A stretch of DNA of 64,000 bases from Blastobasis lacticolella. Lineage: Eukaryota; Arthropoda; Insecta; Lepidoptera; Blastobasidae. The translations under genes were made by a program, and so were the position numbers. Each line of letters begins with the position of its first letter. Position 1 is the first letter of the stretch. Below are positions 32,816-44,415 of the stretch, piece by piece. The stretch lies in contig LR990043.1 of assembly GCA_905147135.1 (NCBI GenBank), forward strand, positions 6,235,057 to 6,299,056, written 5' to 3'. The notes under the pieces were generated by a model. It had not been told where the DNA came from. It did not search any database and worked only from the letters and a program-made list of their open reading frames with translations.

Positions 32816-35067
32816 AGATTTGTAAAAATTATTTGAACAAGTTACACGTTATTATAAATAAATTTCAGGGTTGTCTGCAGAACTTGGCACCTATTTAGAT
32901 CTCAAGTCTTTACTTGGTGACGTGACGATCACACCATAAATATCATAATATTGAACTTGGCTCCCATGTTCACATTTATGGTTTTGGTGGGATTTGAATT
33001 TCATTATTGTTACACCGATTTGAATATTTGTAAGTTTGCATTAAAGCTTTCGCAGAATATAAATAAAAATAATAGTTGTTTTTTTACATAAGATTTGTGC
33101 ATTTCTTAGTTAGGTACACTTTTAGTATGCAGATTTAATATGTGTACAAATTAATTGTTGAACCCTGATATCCAAACTAGGCACACGCCTGTATCTTGGA
33201 GATCAGTGTTCTACTGCCAAAGCCAAATATATGTTTTATGGTTACAACCACATTAAGTGATACCTGTACATGAATTGTTCTTACAAATAGTTAGGAACTG
33301 TTAGAAAATTAGGTGCAATAATAACAGGAATACTATGTAGTTACTAATTTTTTGGAGGCATTAGGCATTTCATCTTAGTACTTGCAGTGAAAACCCACCT
33401 ACGGGTTCTGCATTTTAATAGCCTGCAGCCTAATTGCATAAATCGTAGGTGTTATGGGCGACCGTTACCGCTGACGATCAAATGTGCTGTCTTCTCCTTA
33501 ATCACTGCGTACAGTGCCACAAACTTATTTGACCCGGTGACGGATATCGCTGCGGTTGGCTTTGACATGTCATCTATAATGCATTTTAAAATTAATTTCC
33601 GCCATTTTTCAACAGTTTCATGTTTTGGCTACGCGTTCGATACATTGGTAATTCTGTAGAGAGTTATAATAACTCATGGTGACTGTCATTTGGCATTACA
33701 TGTGTCATTATGAAAATAGGCTTGCCAAGACAACTGACCGTGTATGGGGAGATATTTTATGAGAATGTCATGCTTAGCATATTGTAGTCATGTCATCTAA
33801 CGGTCGGCATGAACGTGAGTGGCTACTATTAGAGAGAGTCACCAAATTCTATCCTCCGTGTTGCAACTCTATGATTCAATATTTTGTCCCATAAATGGCC
33901 ATTCACGGTTATTATTATCGACGCGCTAGTGTTGTCTTTTTCTGTTGAAACACACTTTAGCAATGACTTTTTCTAAGTGAATTAGTTGAACACCAACTGA
34001 TGCAATGACGGTGAGGGAAACCCTCCTCGTGAAACTGCACATTCAGGTGACTGAATGTGTAACCATGATCCAAGCCGGCCAAGTTTTCTGTTAACAGGGC
34101 CATGGAATCAGCTCTACTGTAATTATTTGATCTGACAAATCCTTAAACATAGAATATTGTCAACAAAATTAAGTCCTCATGATGTTGTTGACAAAAATAT
34201 AAGACGCGATTTAAAACAAAAAACGTCCTCTCAAACAAACTCCTCCACGCAGATTTTATGTTGTAAACAATTTGCACAATTTCATAAAGCCAGGGTACGC
34301 GCTATTGCGCAGGCATAAAGTCATTTTTACAACGCTCTAACCAAAACAGCAGTGTGAGTAACATGAATCCAGACTCATAAGAGAGAATAATGCAGCAAAA
34401 CGACTACAAGCCAAATTAGAAGAAGTTTATAAATGAACAGGTTGTATCAACCAACAGCCTGCAAAGACATAAGAGGACCGTTGTCTGTATTATGTGTATT
34501 ACTTTATATAATCATCTTCCTGTAGATCTACTATTATTGTCTGGAAACTCTTTCAGATTCTACCTGATCGCATGGCTATTACTGCACTCTTTGTATAGTA
34601 TTAAGGACGTAACAAGAAATTAAGACTTAAAAGGACAATAAATAGATAATTAGCATATAGGTACCTACATAATATTTGCACACTTACATGCAAGTTGAAT
34701 ACGTGGCACTTTTGTATTGTTTACATTTTCATACTGTATTCTGGCAAATAAATACATATTTATTTATTTATAAAATGACAATTTTACCATGACTCTGATT
34801 CAAAATAAGACAGAATTGTGATTTCTAAGAACACGCTTGCAGCGCAGAATGAGTATTACTATCGTACTGTTACACTCGAAATGGATAAGAGTTTATATGA
34901 ATGATATAAATCTCAGAAACCTACTAAAGGGGAAGGATCCTTCCTTCCCCTTTGAAGGAAGCTTCCTAGCTTTTCAGAGCGGGGGTGGCGTCAAACAATG
35001 CGCGCTGTGTCAAACTATCATCGCACTATAGAATATAATAATAATTTAAATAAATGTTATATACCTA
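32816..35067. other. Unit 3 noncoding tail
   Basis: Diverged counterpart of the unit 1 tail without the MITE and without the Copia LTR. Near 34936-34950 there is a small near-palindrome (GGGGAAGGATCCTTCC). No supportable gene. Confidence 0.5.
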
Positions 35068-35373
35068 CTGCACTGCTACATACCTTTTGTTATTGAGTGA
35101 TAGTGTTCCTTGAGATAAATCATTGTCAGTTACCTAATTGTTTTATTTTTAGATATATATTTAGGTAGTTTAGTAATATTTCTTGTATTTAGCGAATTAT
35201 TACTTTTGATTTCGTGTTATTTTATTCAATAATATGTTAGAAAACATCTTTACAAAAATGTAGATTGCAATACTTAAAAATTTATATTTAACTACCTTGA
35301 AACTACAAATATACTAAAAGAAATAAGTAAATAATAATAATAATAGAAAATAAATATTTTATTATAATAATGT

Positions 35374-35810
35374 CTACCTAAACTGAAAAAATCTTCGCAG
35401 TCTTCTCCTATTATTGGTTTCGCACATGTAGGACACCATCATCCGTGCCAGTCTCCTCATTTTTACACATCTGCACTTGTGTATCGCCATGTCGTCAAAT
35501 TGTGCCACGATGTGGGCGACGAACCCCGGCCAGTCGAAATGAGTCTGGCAAATGCTGCACCGGTGCCGCCTAAAGCGCTCCAACGCAGCCAGTCGTAACA
35601 GAACTCCTGAAAAAACAAAATATTCAGAATCTAATCAATTGCACCCACATTATTAAAGATGAGGCTTATCCGGTGGGGTTGCTAAGGAACTCGTTTGAGT
35701 TATACTGAACAAATTTGGCAGAAATATAGCTTAGATAGATAAAACTTACTTATATCCGGTGTAGTCGCATCTGGCACTGCCTGCACCGACTTCTTGCCTT
35801 GTACCGCCAT
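35374..35810 (-). CDS. Subfamily A small Cys-rich protein, copy A4
   Basis: Exon 1 35810-35750, intron 35749-35607 (GTAAGT donor, TTTTTTCAG acceptor), exon 2 35606-35374; 97 residues. Changes relative to A1 include a MAVQGKKSVQAVPDATTPDI leader, His for Gln in the xFDW segment, and CETNN for CDPNN near the C-terminus. All conserved core residues (H, C, C, F, FD, M, C) remain. The intron is shorter (143 bp), so intron DNA is changing while the frame stays open. Confidence 0.6.
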
Positions 35811-35945
35811 GTCTTACGAAAGTTCAAAATTTACTGAAATTTTTGAATGATAATCTGATCGCGTTCGCACCACACAAATCACAGTCACTGCGTCTAAGCT
35901 GAGCAAGCTGATATTGAAAAGTGATAAGAATCAAACCTGTGGTCT

Positions 35946-35956
35946 GCTCTTAAAGC
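35946..35956 (-). promoter_or_regulatory. Putative core promoter box of A4
   Basis: GCTTTAAGAGC at the same position as in A3. Confidence 0.4.
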
Positions 35957-36597
35957 TACCCTGCCAAAGTCCTAACAAAGGCGCGGGAAAACTGATGGAT
36001 CTTAGAGATAAAGGTCGTCGTAAGCAACGATTCTTGTAAACCTTTGTATCTGAATCATGAAACGCGATAAGGATTACATTGTTATTACATACAAAGAAAA
36101 TTTGCCAGGTAGGTAAACTCTTTTGTCATATTTGGGTTTGTGGCAATTAATGCGAAAGCCAATATTGAGCTATGACGCTGAACGTCTTATTTGAATTTGA
36201 ATTTGTTCACCTATGAAGGAAATTTTCTACTTTCAACCTTTTATTTTTTATATTTTTATAAAAAGTTGTGGCATTTCATGTTTACTTTTTAATTATCGCT
36301 CTATTGTGTATTGTTTTAGACTAACACTATAATTTTCACACATTTTAAAATATAGCTTACATACGTCTTACTGGGTTCTTGTCGACTTCGTAAGTAATTA
36401 CTGGCATTACTAGCAAGACGTTGTAACATATGAGAAAGTGTATACGTTGTCTGTAGTACTTGTTAAAATAAAACTAACTTTTATGCCAGCAGTCATGGTT
36501 GATAGTTTTTCCACAAAAATAAACAGTATTAACAGTAATTTAAATTTGAAATTATATTCCAGTTATAGGTCGACAACTTAACTGGTATATCGTCTGC

Positions 36598-36725
36598 GGT
36601 ATGAAGGGGGCAGAATTGGTGACGTCATGTGACGTTTCGGGGCTGATTGCGGGGGAGCGGGGCAGGGAGCACAAGGGACGTTTCTCAGTGTGCCCGCGGA
36701 CTCCGCACAGCGCGGTTGGTTATTT
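36598..36725. promoter_or_regulatory. Conserved CRE-like GC-rich block (unit 4)
   Basis: TGACGTCA at 36620-36627, then TGACGT; the flanking GC-rich run is kept with a few substitutions. Confidence 0.4.
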
Positions 36726-36934
36726 TGCTACGGACTCTCGTAATAAGGCACACAAGGTTAATTTACCGATGATTAATCTTGAGGTGGAGGTTTGAAATTG
36801 TTTACTAAAAAAATTAATAAAAGCACAGGGGTTTCCACAGTATGCGCCGTGGAGAGAAAGGAGAGCGCTGTGAGGAGCTCCCATCTTCTCGTCTCGAAAG
36901 TAAACTTACATGTTCATTTGTACATATTAAATCA

Positions 36935-37200
36935 TCGCATCACTGCTGGGCATAGGCATCCCCCATAGATCTCCACAAATGGTATTGCGCCTTCCACATT
37001 CAGCTACACCTGCGATCTTTACCTACCTACCTTTACCGCCTAGTGGGAGGCCTACTCACGCTGCGTCTTCCGGTACATGATCGCCCCATCTATTCTGCGA
37101 GCTATGTGTCTTCTATGGGCAATCTTTCGCAATAGTTCGCTTGCGGATCTCCTTATTTCGTATAGCTCTTTCCATTTGGGGGACAGTGAGCTTTCTTATA
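36935..37200. repeat. RTE-like LINE 3' tail fragment
   Basis: CACTGCTGGGCATAGG, then CTACACCTGCGATCTTTACC, then GTGGGAGGCCTACTCACGCTGCG and CTTCCGGTACATGATCGCC: the order of short blocks seen in common lepidopteran RTE-like LINE tails. No open frame. Confidence 0.55.
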
Positions 37201-37810
37201 AGGACCACAGTGAGCCATAAAATAAATTTACCATTTACCAGTTAAGTTGTCGTAACCAATTTGTACTGTATAAGCCGTCCCAGATAAATACAGATTTTAA
37301 TGTTGTTTTATGATAGGTCGCGGCAGATTTTTTCGAACATGGCCGGCAGCTACTTTGTTAACGTACCGAAGGTTAAAGGTCGTTCTAAATAGTATTAATG
37401 AGCGTACGTTTCAGACAATTTTCTCCTATTTTAAGAAGTGGATATTGGTCAGAAGTAAGTACCGAGATCGATAGCGACAGGAACCAAATGTGATGATCAA
37501 TAGACAAAAGCAAAATTGGTAATGACAATGGATTTGACCCCATTTATTAAAACAAAATTAAAATATGGTTTACTCTCTGCAAATCATTGTTACAAGAAAA
37601 ATGACAATGGAACACAAAGTTATTGATAACACTAGCCATCGACTGGCCTGAACCTTCGCACAGGTGCATTTTATTAATTCGGATTTTTTTATATTTGAAT
37701 CCTCATTTTTTTCAATTAAATTTTATGTAATTTATAAGGAATATTATGTGAAATAGAATAAGTGCATGCATGCGTAAATGTGCGTGACGGAGACACTGGT
37801 CGATATCATT
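37200..37810. other. Noncoding DNA
   Basis: No gene seen. 37620-37705 is an inverted match to 60810-60910 (CGAAGGTTCAGG...GTCGATGG...TGTTATCA), a dispersed repeat. Confidence 0.5.
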
Positions 37811-37811
37811 T

Positions 37812-38160
37812 TCAAACATGACAAACAATACCGGTCCAAGCAAGGATTCGTGACGAACACCGCTGGGAACAGATGAGTGTAGAACACGGGTGCCCAGATA
37901 CGTAATTGTTGATGACTACAATCTGTGAGCGGTTGTCAATATAGGAGGAAAACCACCTGAGCAGGTCTCCCCGTACACCAATCTCCAATAACTTCGATAA
38001 TATAATATTATACTGCATTCTGTCAAACGCCTTACAATAGTCAGTATAAATGATATCAACTGTAGTATAGTGTATAGTTGTAGAAATTGAAGCAAATAAC
38101 AACACTTTTGCAGCACTGATTTCAGCCGTACAAAATGCATTGACACACAGTCTTGCTAAA
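37812..38160 (-). pseudogene. LINE reverse transcriptase fragment
   Basis: The minus-strand reading includes IIYTDYCKAFDRMQYNIILS, LLRWFSSYIDNRSQ and, after a frame change near 37870, the remains of a GVPQGS-LLGP-LF box. This is the middle of a non-LTR RT, before the catalytic YADD. Both ends are missing. Confidence 0.75.
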
Positions 38161-38450
38161 CTCTCCTCATCCATTATGTCTATTTTGCATTGTACAAGAC
38201 ATAGCAAGTTTGTTATAATATTGCACGGAGTACACTTTAATAACTTGGACGACATTTGTACATCCTATTGATCTCGCGTTCGCAGGTAGATTTACAAAAA
38301 TGAATAAAACTCAGTCATCCCCTCTAACACGAAGAGAAAGTGACAGATGGGATGAGTTGTCGCCCATTTTAGAAAACTGGGAAGATAATCCCATTTGTCA
38401 CCCCGGAAGACAATGCAAGAGGGAGGGGAAATATGGGAATAATCGGATTT
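38161..38450. other. Noncoding DNA before LINE-2
   Basis: No gene seen; flank of the CR1-like element that ends at the following hexamer repeat. Confidence 0.4.
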
Positions 38451-38604
38451 GTTAAAGATAAAGATAAAGATAAAGATATTTATTTTCAGTAAATGTTGGT
38501 ACAATAAATGGTGTTAACAAAATTATAATAACGTCCCAAGAACACTTAATCCTTTCGGATATGAAAATATTTAGTAGGAACACAAACATTATAGGTATCT
38601 AGTG

Positions 38605-41500
38605 TTACGTATTCAAAAATAGCTCATTTACAGAGTAAAATGTCTTATTTATTAACCATTGTTTTAGTTTTTTCTGAAAAAGTTGAATAGGTAAACTTTT
38701 TAGACTTTCAGGCAATGCATTATATATTTTTACACACATAGCAGGACAATTTTTACAGTAGTTCGTTGTTTTTGGCACTCTAGAATAAACTAGCTTCATC
38801 TTATTCCTAGTACATCTTGGGTAAATACTTTCAGCAGTAGTGAATAAGTTTGGATTACTTTTGACGAACTTAGCTATTTCGAAAATATAGAGACATGGAA
38901 GAGTTAATATATTTAGTTGTTTGAATACCGTTTTGCAAGACTCCCGAGGCGGCAATCCACACATTGCACGCACACATTTCTTTTGAGCTATGAAGGCTCT
39001 TTGGAAATCAGTAGAATTTCCCCATAAAATGAGACCATACCTCAGAGTCGAATCAACGTAGCCGTGATATGCAGCCAGTAAAGTACTAAGCATTGATGTT
39101 TTTTGTAGTCGGTATAACACATAAACATATTTATTAAGTTTGTCACATATTTTATCAACGTGGGCCTTCCAGTTACATGTTTTATCAAGAATTAAACCTA
39201 GGAATGTTGTGTTGTCTACTTCTTTAATTATTTCATTATTATATTTTATGTCAAGTTTATATTGAATACTATTATAATTGCAAAATTGAATATATGTCGT
39301 TTTATTAATATTAATTTGTAAATTATTATTATGAAGCCAGTCAATAATTAATTTTATGGTATTATTAATGTCAAGAATGTAATCGTCAATATGAGTTTTA
39401 TAATTTTTTGATGTCAATATTATGGAAATGTCATCAGCGTAAATAGTACACGGGTGTCTGATTATACGTGCAAAATCATTAATGTATAACAAAAATAAGA
39501 GCGGTCCGAGCACGCTTCCTTGTGGAACCCCGTATTCGTTTATTCTAAACCTTGATCTGTAATGCTTCAGTGTATTTTGTTGATTTATGGCTACAGTTTC
39601 AACACATTGTGATCTGTTATCCAAATATGATTTCAGCCACCTCAAAGTAGTACCTCTGAAGCCATATTGCTCCAATTTCTGTAAAAGCAATCGGTGTGAA
39701 ACACAATCAAAAGCCTTTGACATATCTAAAAATAAAACGGTCGTTAATCTCTTATCATCTATATTTTCTAAAATTTTATTAATCAAGTTATACCCTGCCG
39801 AAATTGTGGTCTTGTGCTCTTGGAAACCAAACTGTTCCTCCACTAATATTTTATTTTTAATGATAAAACCCATCATTCTCCCACGCATTACCTTTTCAAA
39901 AATTTTTGATATTACAGGAATTAACGTAATCGGCCTGTAGTTATTTATGTCTAGTCTATTACCTTTTTTATACAAAGGCTTCACTACAGATATTTTTAAT
40001 AACTCGGGAAAAACTGCTTTCTCAAAAGATAGGTTTATCAAGTGAACCAAAAGACTTCACAACTCCTCCTTACAAACTTTTATTATTTTAGTTGAAACTT
40101 CATCAAACCCCACAGAACTTGTATTATTTAGTGACATAATTATTTTTATTATTTCTTGTTTATTAGTCGGTTTAAAAAAAATACTATTGCAAACATTAGA
40201 ACTGTTGGTATTTTTTGTTGAAAAATTATTAATATTGCTATTTTTTATCCAGAAATCATTTAATTCCTCTGCTATTTCTCTAGTGTTTGACAATTTTCCA
40301 TTCTTTGAATTTATTTCTTTAATAAAAGTAGAAGAATTCGCACCTTGATTTCCCTGCTTAATTAACTTCCAAGAAGCAAGACACTTGTTCTTTGATGACC
40401 TTATAAATTTGTCGTTATAGTTTTTTTTGGATATGTCACAACAGTTGCGAAATAGTTTGGAATAATTTAGATAGTTATTCTTATTAAGATTATTACCATT
40501 TTTGTAGTATTTAAATCGTAGACCACGTTTTGTTTTGCTACTTATTTTAAGTCCTTTTGTGATCCATTTTGGTTTATTTGTTGATATTATAATCTTTTTT
40601 TTAATTGTTGGAAAACACAAATTATAGAAAAGCATTATGTAGTCATAAAATTTTTTATATGCAATATTTGGGTCATCCTCTTTATAAACCTCTGAAAAAG
40701 TAAAACCATTCAAGCAATGTCGAAACTTACGAATATTTTCTTCACTGTAATCTCGCTGATATTTGTAATAGTAATTTACACTTTCACACTTTATTGACAG
40801 TGGTAGGTACATGTAATACTTGAGCCGTATTGTGATCAGAAAGGTGAAGATGATATAATTCTCCGACGGCAGATTGTACATTACTTATCACATGATCAAT
40901 GCACGTTGACCGTCTCGTAGGCTCCGATATGTGAAAATTAAAGTTAAAGTTTTTCACTAAATCCTTTAAAGCTGTACTAACTGGATTAGGTTGTAATGTG
41001 TTTATGTTAAAATCACCCGCTAAAACAATTCTTTTTTTATTTTTAACTGCTAATTTACTTAAAATAATTTCTAAATTTTTAAAAAATACTGTTGTGTCCG
41101 ACCGGGGTATTCTGTAAATGCAAATTAAAATTAAATTCAAGTTTCTAATTTCTACTCCACAGCATTCAAAACATTCATCAACCGTGAATTGTTTCAAAAA
41201 CGGTAAGTCATCACAAACTAGACCATTCCTACTAAAGATGCAAACACCACCTCTTCTCTGCTTATTAGTACGGCAGTAGGATGCGGAAAGGTTATAACCT
41301 GCTAAAGTTAAAACATTTTCAGAACCTCTAGCAATAAAAGCTTCTGATAAACAAATCACATCCGGTGACTTGTTATTGTCATGAAGTTCAGACAATGTGA
41401 TAGTCAACGTGTTTTTTTTACTTAGAAATCCCGCAATATTTTGATGCAATATTCTAAGGTAAGTCCCAGCGACACTTGTATCTACGAAAAAATTCTCCAT
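38605..41500 (-). pseudogene. LINE-2 ORF2 (endonuclease + reverse transcriptase), three fragments
   Basis: ORF2 starts at 41500 inside the end of ORF1 (47-base overlap). 41500-40784 is the endonuclease (HQNIAGF, LSEAFIARG, GDFNINTL, final SDHN). After a frameshift near 40830 the linker continues at 40881-40057. A single TGA (40056-40054) separates it from the RT at 40050-38605, which has NNYRPITLIP, FLDMSKAFDCV, YGVPQGSVLGPLLF and the catalytic YADDISII. The C-terminal end is complete (stop at 38605). The small number of lesions suggests fairly recent activity. Confidence 0.85.
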
Positions 41501-42895
41501 CGCAATTTCTTTTACCTGCAGTTATGCTTACATCTATCTTTTCGCTCTGAACATCTGAAATCGCACTACTGGCGGTTTTATAAGGCAGTCTAGGAAAATA
41601 ATAGGGTATAGTGCTCCTCGAATGCTTAATTACCTTTTCGTCAATACTTTTGTTTGCTGGGTGTGATATAAATTTACGAACATTTGTCAGATACATTGAT
41701 TTATAAGTGTGATAATTAATAATAAAGTTAATTCTCTTACATACTAAATTTAAATATGTCATATGGTCAACACAATAATCACAGTCAATATAATTACAAT
41801 TATGAAATGTCTTTGATAATAATTTTAACATTTGACTTATCATATACTCATTGAGACTCATATTTTTATAAACTGGTAAAATTATTTCATTTGTATTTTT
41901 TAACATGTCTATAGCCATAAACAAATTTCCATATATTATATTTGGATTTGAATCATTGCTACCTGTACAAATGATTACGAAATCCGTACGATTGGCTTGC
42001 TCTTTCAGAATACTACAATAATTCAGGACTTCACTCGCAGATGCATTTGGTTTTAAATATGAAAAAGTTTGATATTCATCATTCCATTTCCCACGACGTG
42101 ACTTAATTAATGTCCTAGCCAACCCCTTAGCTTGTTCATCTCCTAGGATGAATATTTTTGATTTTTTTTTAGATAATTTGTTTTTTGCCACTGATTTCAT
42201 TAGGCTTTCTTCACTGGGCAGCTCTATGGTACTGCTCTGAAAATTTACTCCCAAGTTACTGCCATGAGCTTTGCAATTTGTGGATGTCACAGGATCAAGC
42301 TCTTTCAATTGTATTCCAGTAGTTTTTTCTGAAAAGTCTAATTTTGTTTTTTTGCAATGTTTCTATTTTCTTTTTTATGGATGAGTTTTGTTTTTTTGGG
42401 GTCGATTTACAAATAGTTGTGAGATTTCTTACTTTCTTTTCATATTCTTGATTAATGCTTTTGAGTGTACTGTTTTCTCCTAGTAGGTTAATTATTTCAT
42501 TTTCAGCAATTTTTAAACTTGTTTCTAGAGTAGATATTTTATCCTTTAATTCTTGGATGTCATCATTGCAAGTGCTTTGTATAGCAGGACAGCTTCTATT
42601 TAATATTGAATCTTCATCATCTAAACTTATGTCGTTTATATCTTCATTGTCAGATAATGGTTGAAATGAATTATTATGTGGTATGTTTATCTTACATGGT
42701 GTTTGTTTTTCTTCTGCTTTTGATTTTGCATTTAAACAAGACTTGCATTTCCATCTTAATTTATGTTCCGCTGTCATATTTCTGTATCTAGCAAATGTTA
42801 CGACTGTGCAATCTAAATGAAATTCTAGTTCACAAATAGCACATTCTATGACGTACTTTTATTTGCTTTTTGCATTTTCTGCAATGAGTCGACAT
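41454..42895 (-). pseudogene. LINE-2 ORF1 (PHD-like finger, coiled coil, SGNH-like), frameshifted
   Basis: ORF1 should start at the ATG at 42895 (MSTHCRKCKKQIK). A frameshift near 42850 joins to CAICELEFHLDC and WKCKSC, making up the Cys/His spacing of a PHD-like finger. Then come a Glu/Lys/Leu-rich coiled coil (about 42560-42400), a frameshift near 42330, and a region with ILGDEQAKGLA (residues 54-64 of the 41454-42308 frame) and CTGSND (114-119), which match the Gly-Asp and Gly-x-Asn-Asp blocks of SGNH esterases. The usual catalytic Ser after GD is Glu here. CR1 ORF1 proteins with PHD and esterase parts are known. Confidence 0.75.
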
Positions 42896-43700
42896 CTCGA
42901 GATGAATAGCGGTACTAATTCCCGTTCAATTTATTACAGTTTCCTTTATTGATGAGTAGTTCTAAATGGTTCCTTAAATATGTTGCAGATGGCGCTTTAT
43001 GCCACGCCCTCTGTTTATCAGTATGTGTAACCTGATGGATAGTAGCAGTTACTATCGATCTATTATAGAAAAGACTTTAATTGGCCTGTCAGTACTACGA
43101 TTTGTCCACAGATGGCGTTGTTGTCTTGAAAAACTAGCTTCAAGATATATAGCGCTGTTATTCTTCCAACGATAAATCCAGCTTCTTATGTCCAATAAGT
43201 AATAAAATGTCAATGTAATATAGAAAATATGTCAAATAGTTAATTATAAAAAAAAGGCAATTAAGTAATAATACTTGAGGATCGAACTCGGGTCACGGCG
43301 TACAAATTCCGGCGTTAGAAAGTTATAATATTATTAATGTAGGATGTCACTGACGGTAGTAGGCACTTTGTGTTTCTTTGTTCAATTACATTCACTTTTA
43401 TCAATCAAATTATCACTTTTTATGTTTTATATTAGTTTATATGTCAGTTATTTTGTATTTTATATAATTAATTGCACTTTCCTGGAGTCATAAGTTACTA
43501 TTGTGAATTATTATACATGACGGGTTTCGATCCAAAGTCCATGTCTTGTATTTGCACTTTTTGTCCTGAATGACTAAATTTTGCACCAAGATAACACGTT
43601 CACACAACTTTCTCACTGTACTTTGATAAATGATAGCATTACTATATTAAAATAAAGGCTTTGTTTATTTTTAATTAAATAATAATACGGGAGCTAGTAT
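42896..43700. other. Noncoding DNA
   Basis: No gene. 43262-43310 reads, on the minus strand, CCGAGTTCGATCC, a pol III B-box-like sequence of the kind left by tRNA-derived SINEs, but no A box or tail could be placed. Short AGATGGCG-type sequences at 42988 and 43113 are typical of TE ends. Confidence 0.4.
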
Positions 43701-43726
43701 TTACGTGACAGTGGCGCCACCTACTA

Positions 43727-43769
43727 CTAATTCAGACATCCCCACTGTTAGTGGGGATGTCTGAATTAG
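43727..43769. repeat. Perfect 19-bp-stem hairpin
   Basis: CTAATTCAGACATCCCCAC at 43727-43745 is followed by a five-base loop (TGTTA) and its exact reverse complement at 43751-43769. No coding context; probably two TE ends head to head or a foldback insertion. Confidence 0.85.
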
Positions 43770-44121
43770 ACCGGCTTTTTTACAGTTTTATAATAGTATA
43801 ATAGATCTTAAAATTCCTGGATCGCATAAGCAGGGATATTTTTGTTTTGTTTTCGCTATTTCGTCCAGGTAAAATTAAGTCCATAAATAATGTTAAATAT
43901 TTTGTTCATTTTCAAATAACAGCTGAAAATATTTCAATAACAATCCTAGAAATATAGTCTATAGGAGATTTGAACGTACTGAAGAGTGTTCGATATTTCA
44001 GATAAAGAGTATTATAAGAAATTAATGAAATTTTTAAGTTTTGTTAACAAATAAATTCTTATAGCCTTAATCCTAATCCTAAAAGTCTTAACAAACTTAA
44101 CTAACAACTATAATTTAAAAC
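43770..44121. other. Noncoding DNA; right part is B-gene 3' flank relic
   Basis: About 43990-44121 is a diverged match to the 3' flank of B1 (6950-7087), with shared runs around TTAACAAATAA and CTTAACAAACTTAACTAACAAC. Nothing is recognised in 43770-43990. Confidence 0.45.
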
Positions 44122-44267
44122 TTATATTCTCCGTCCAACCCTATTTCTCTTTCGCAACTCGGCTCGGATATGTAGCGCTATTACGTCCATCCTCGCACAT
44201 CGACGCCCATTCTCCAATATGGCGTCGAGTTGGGCGTTAAGGTAGCGCACGAGGTCGCCCCGCTCGA
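44122..44267 (-). pseudogene. Subfamily B relic (B3), exon 2 fragment
   Basis: The minus-strand frame gives LVRYLNAQLDAILENGRRCA, then RMDVIALHIRAELRKRNR and a stop, matching the C-terminal half of B1 at about 80 percent. It breaks off at 44267, before the H-x-C-x2-C part, into an ATTAA repeat. No exon 1 is seen. It lies about 7 kb beyond unit 4, so B genes once existed outside units 1 and 2. Confidence 0.8.
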
Positions 44268-44415
44268 TTAAATTAAATTAAACATCCATAATTGAGATAA
44301 AAAATAGAAGAGGTAAACTGGATTAAATTTTAAGGCATCAGTATTAAATCAAAATTAAACTTGAAAAATCAAATTAATAGTAAAATATCCATCAATCAAT
44401 TGTTATTTATTATCT

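Larger units (their letters stand above)
30481..35067. repeat. Array unit 3 (A3 gene, no B)
   Basis: An older, diverged unit 4,587 bases long: A segment (30481-32520), then 32520-32815, which replaces the B segment and includes an RTE-like tail, then the unit tail (32815-35067). It joins unit 4 at the same ATACCTACTGCACTGCTACATAC sequence that opens it, showing an original head-to-tail array. Confidence 0.8.
35068..36934. repeat. Array unit 4 (A4 gene, truncated unit)
   Basis: Last recognisable unit: the A segment and the block after the CRE motif are kept, but the unit tail is missing and the sequence leaves the array at an RTE-like tail near 36935. About 370 bases of A4 upstream DNA are deleted (junction near 36370) relative to unit 3. 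Confidence 0.75.
38455..42895 (-). mobile_element. CR1-like non-LTR retrotransposon (LINE-2), nearly full length
   Basis: Minus strand; 5' end near 42895, 3' end at a short (AAAGAT)n run at 38455-38477, as in CR1-group LINEs, which end in short tandem repeats instead of poly(A). ORF1 encodes a PHD-like finger, a coiled coil and an SGNH-esterase-like domain; ORF2 encodes endonuclease and RT. It is disabled by few lesions: frameshifts near 42850, 42330 and 40830 and one TGA at 40056-40054. Confidence 0.85.

Noticed and set aside
43262..43310. tRNA or SINE on the minus strand
   Set aside because: Only a B-box-like match; no A box or tail identified.
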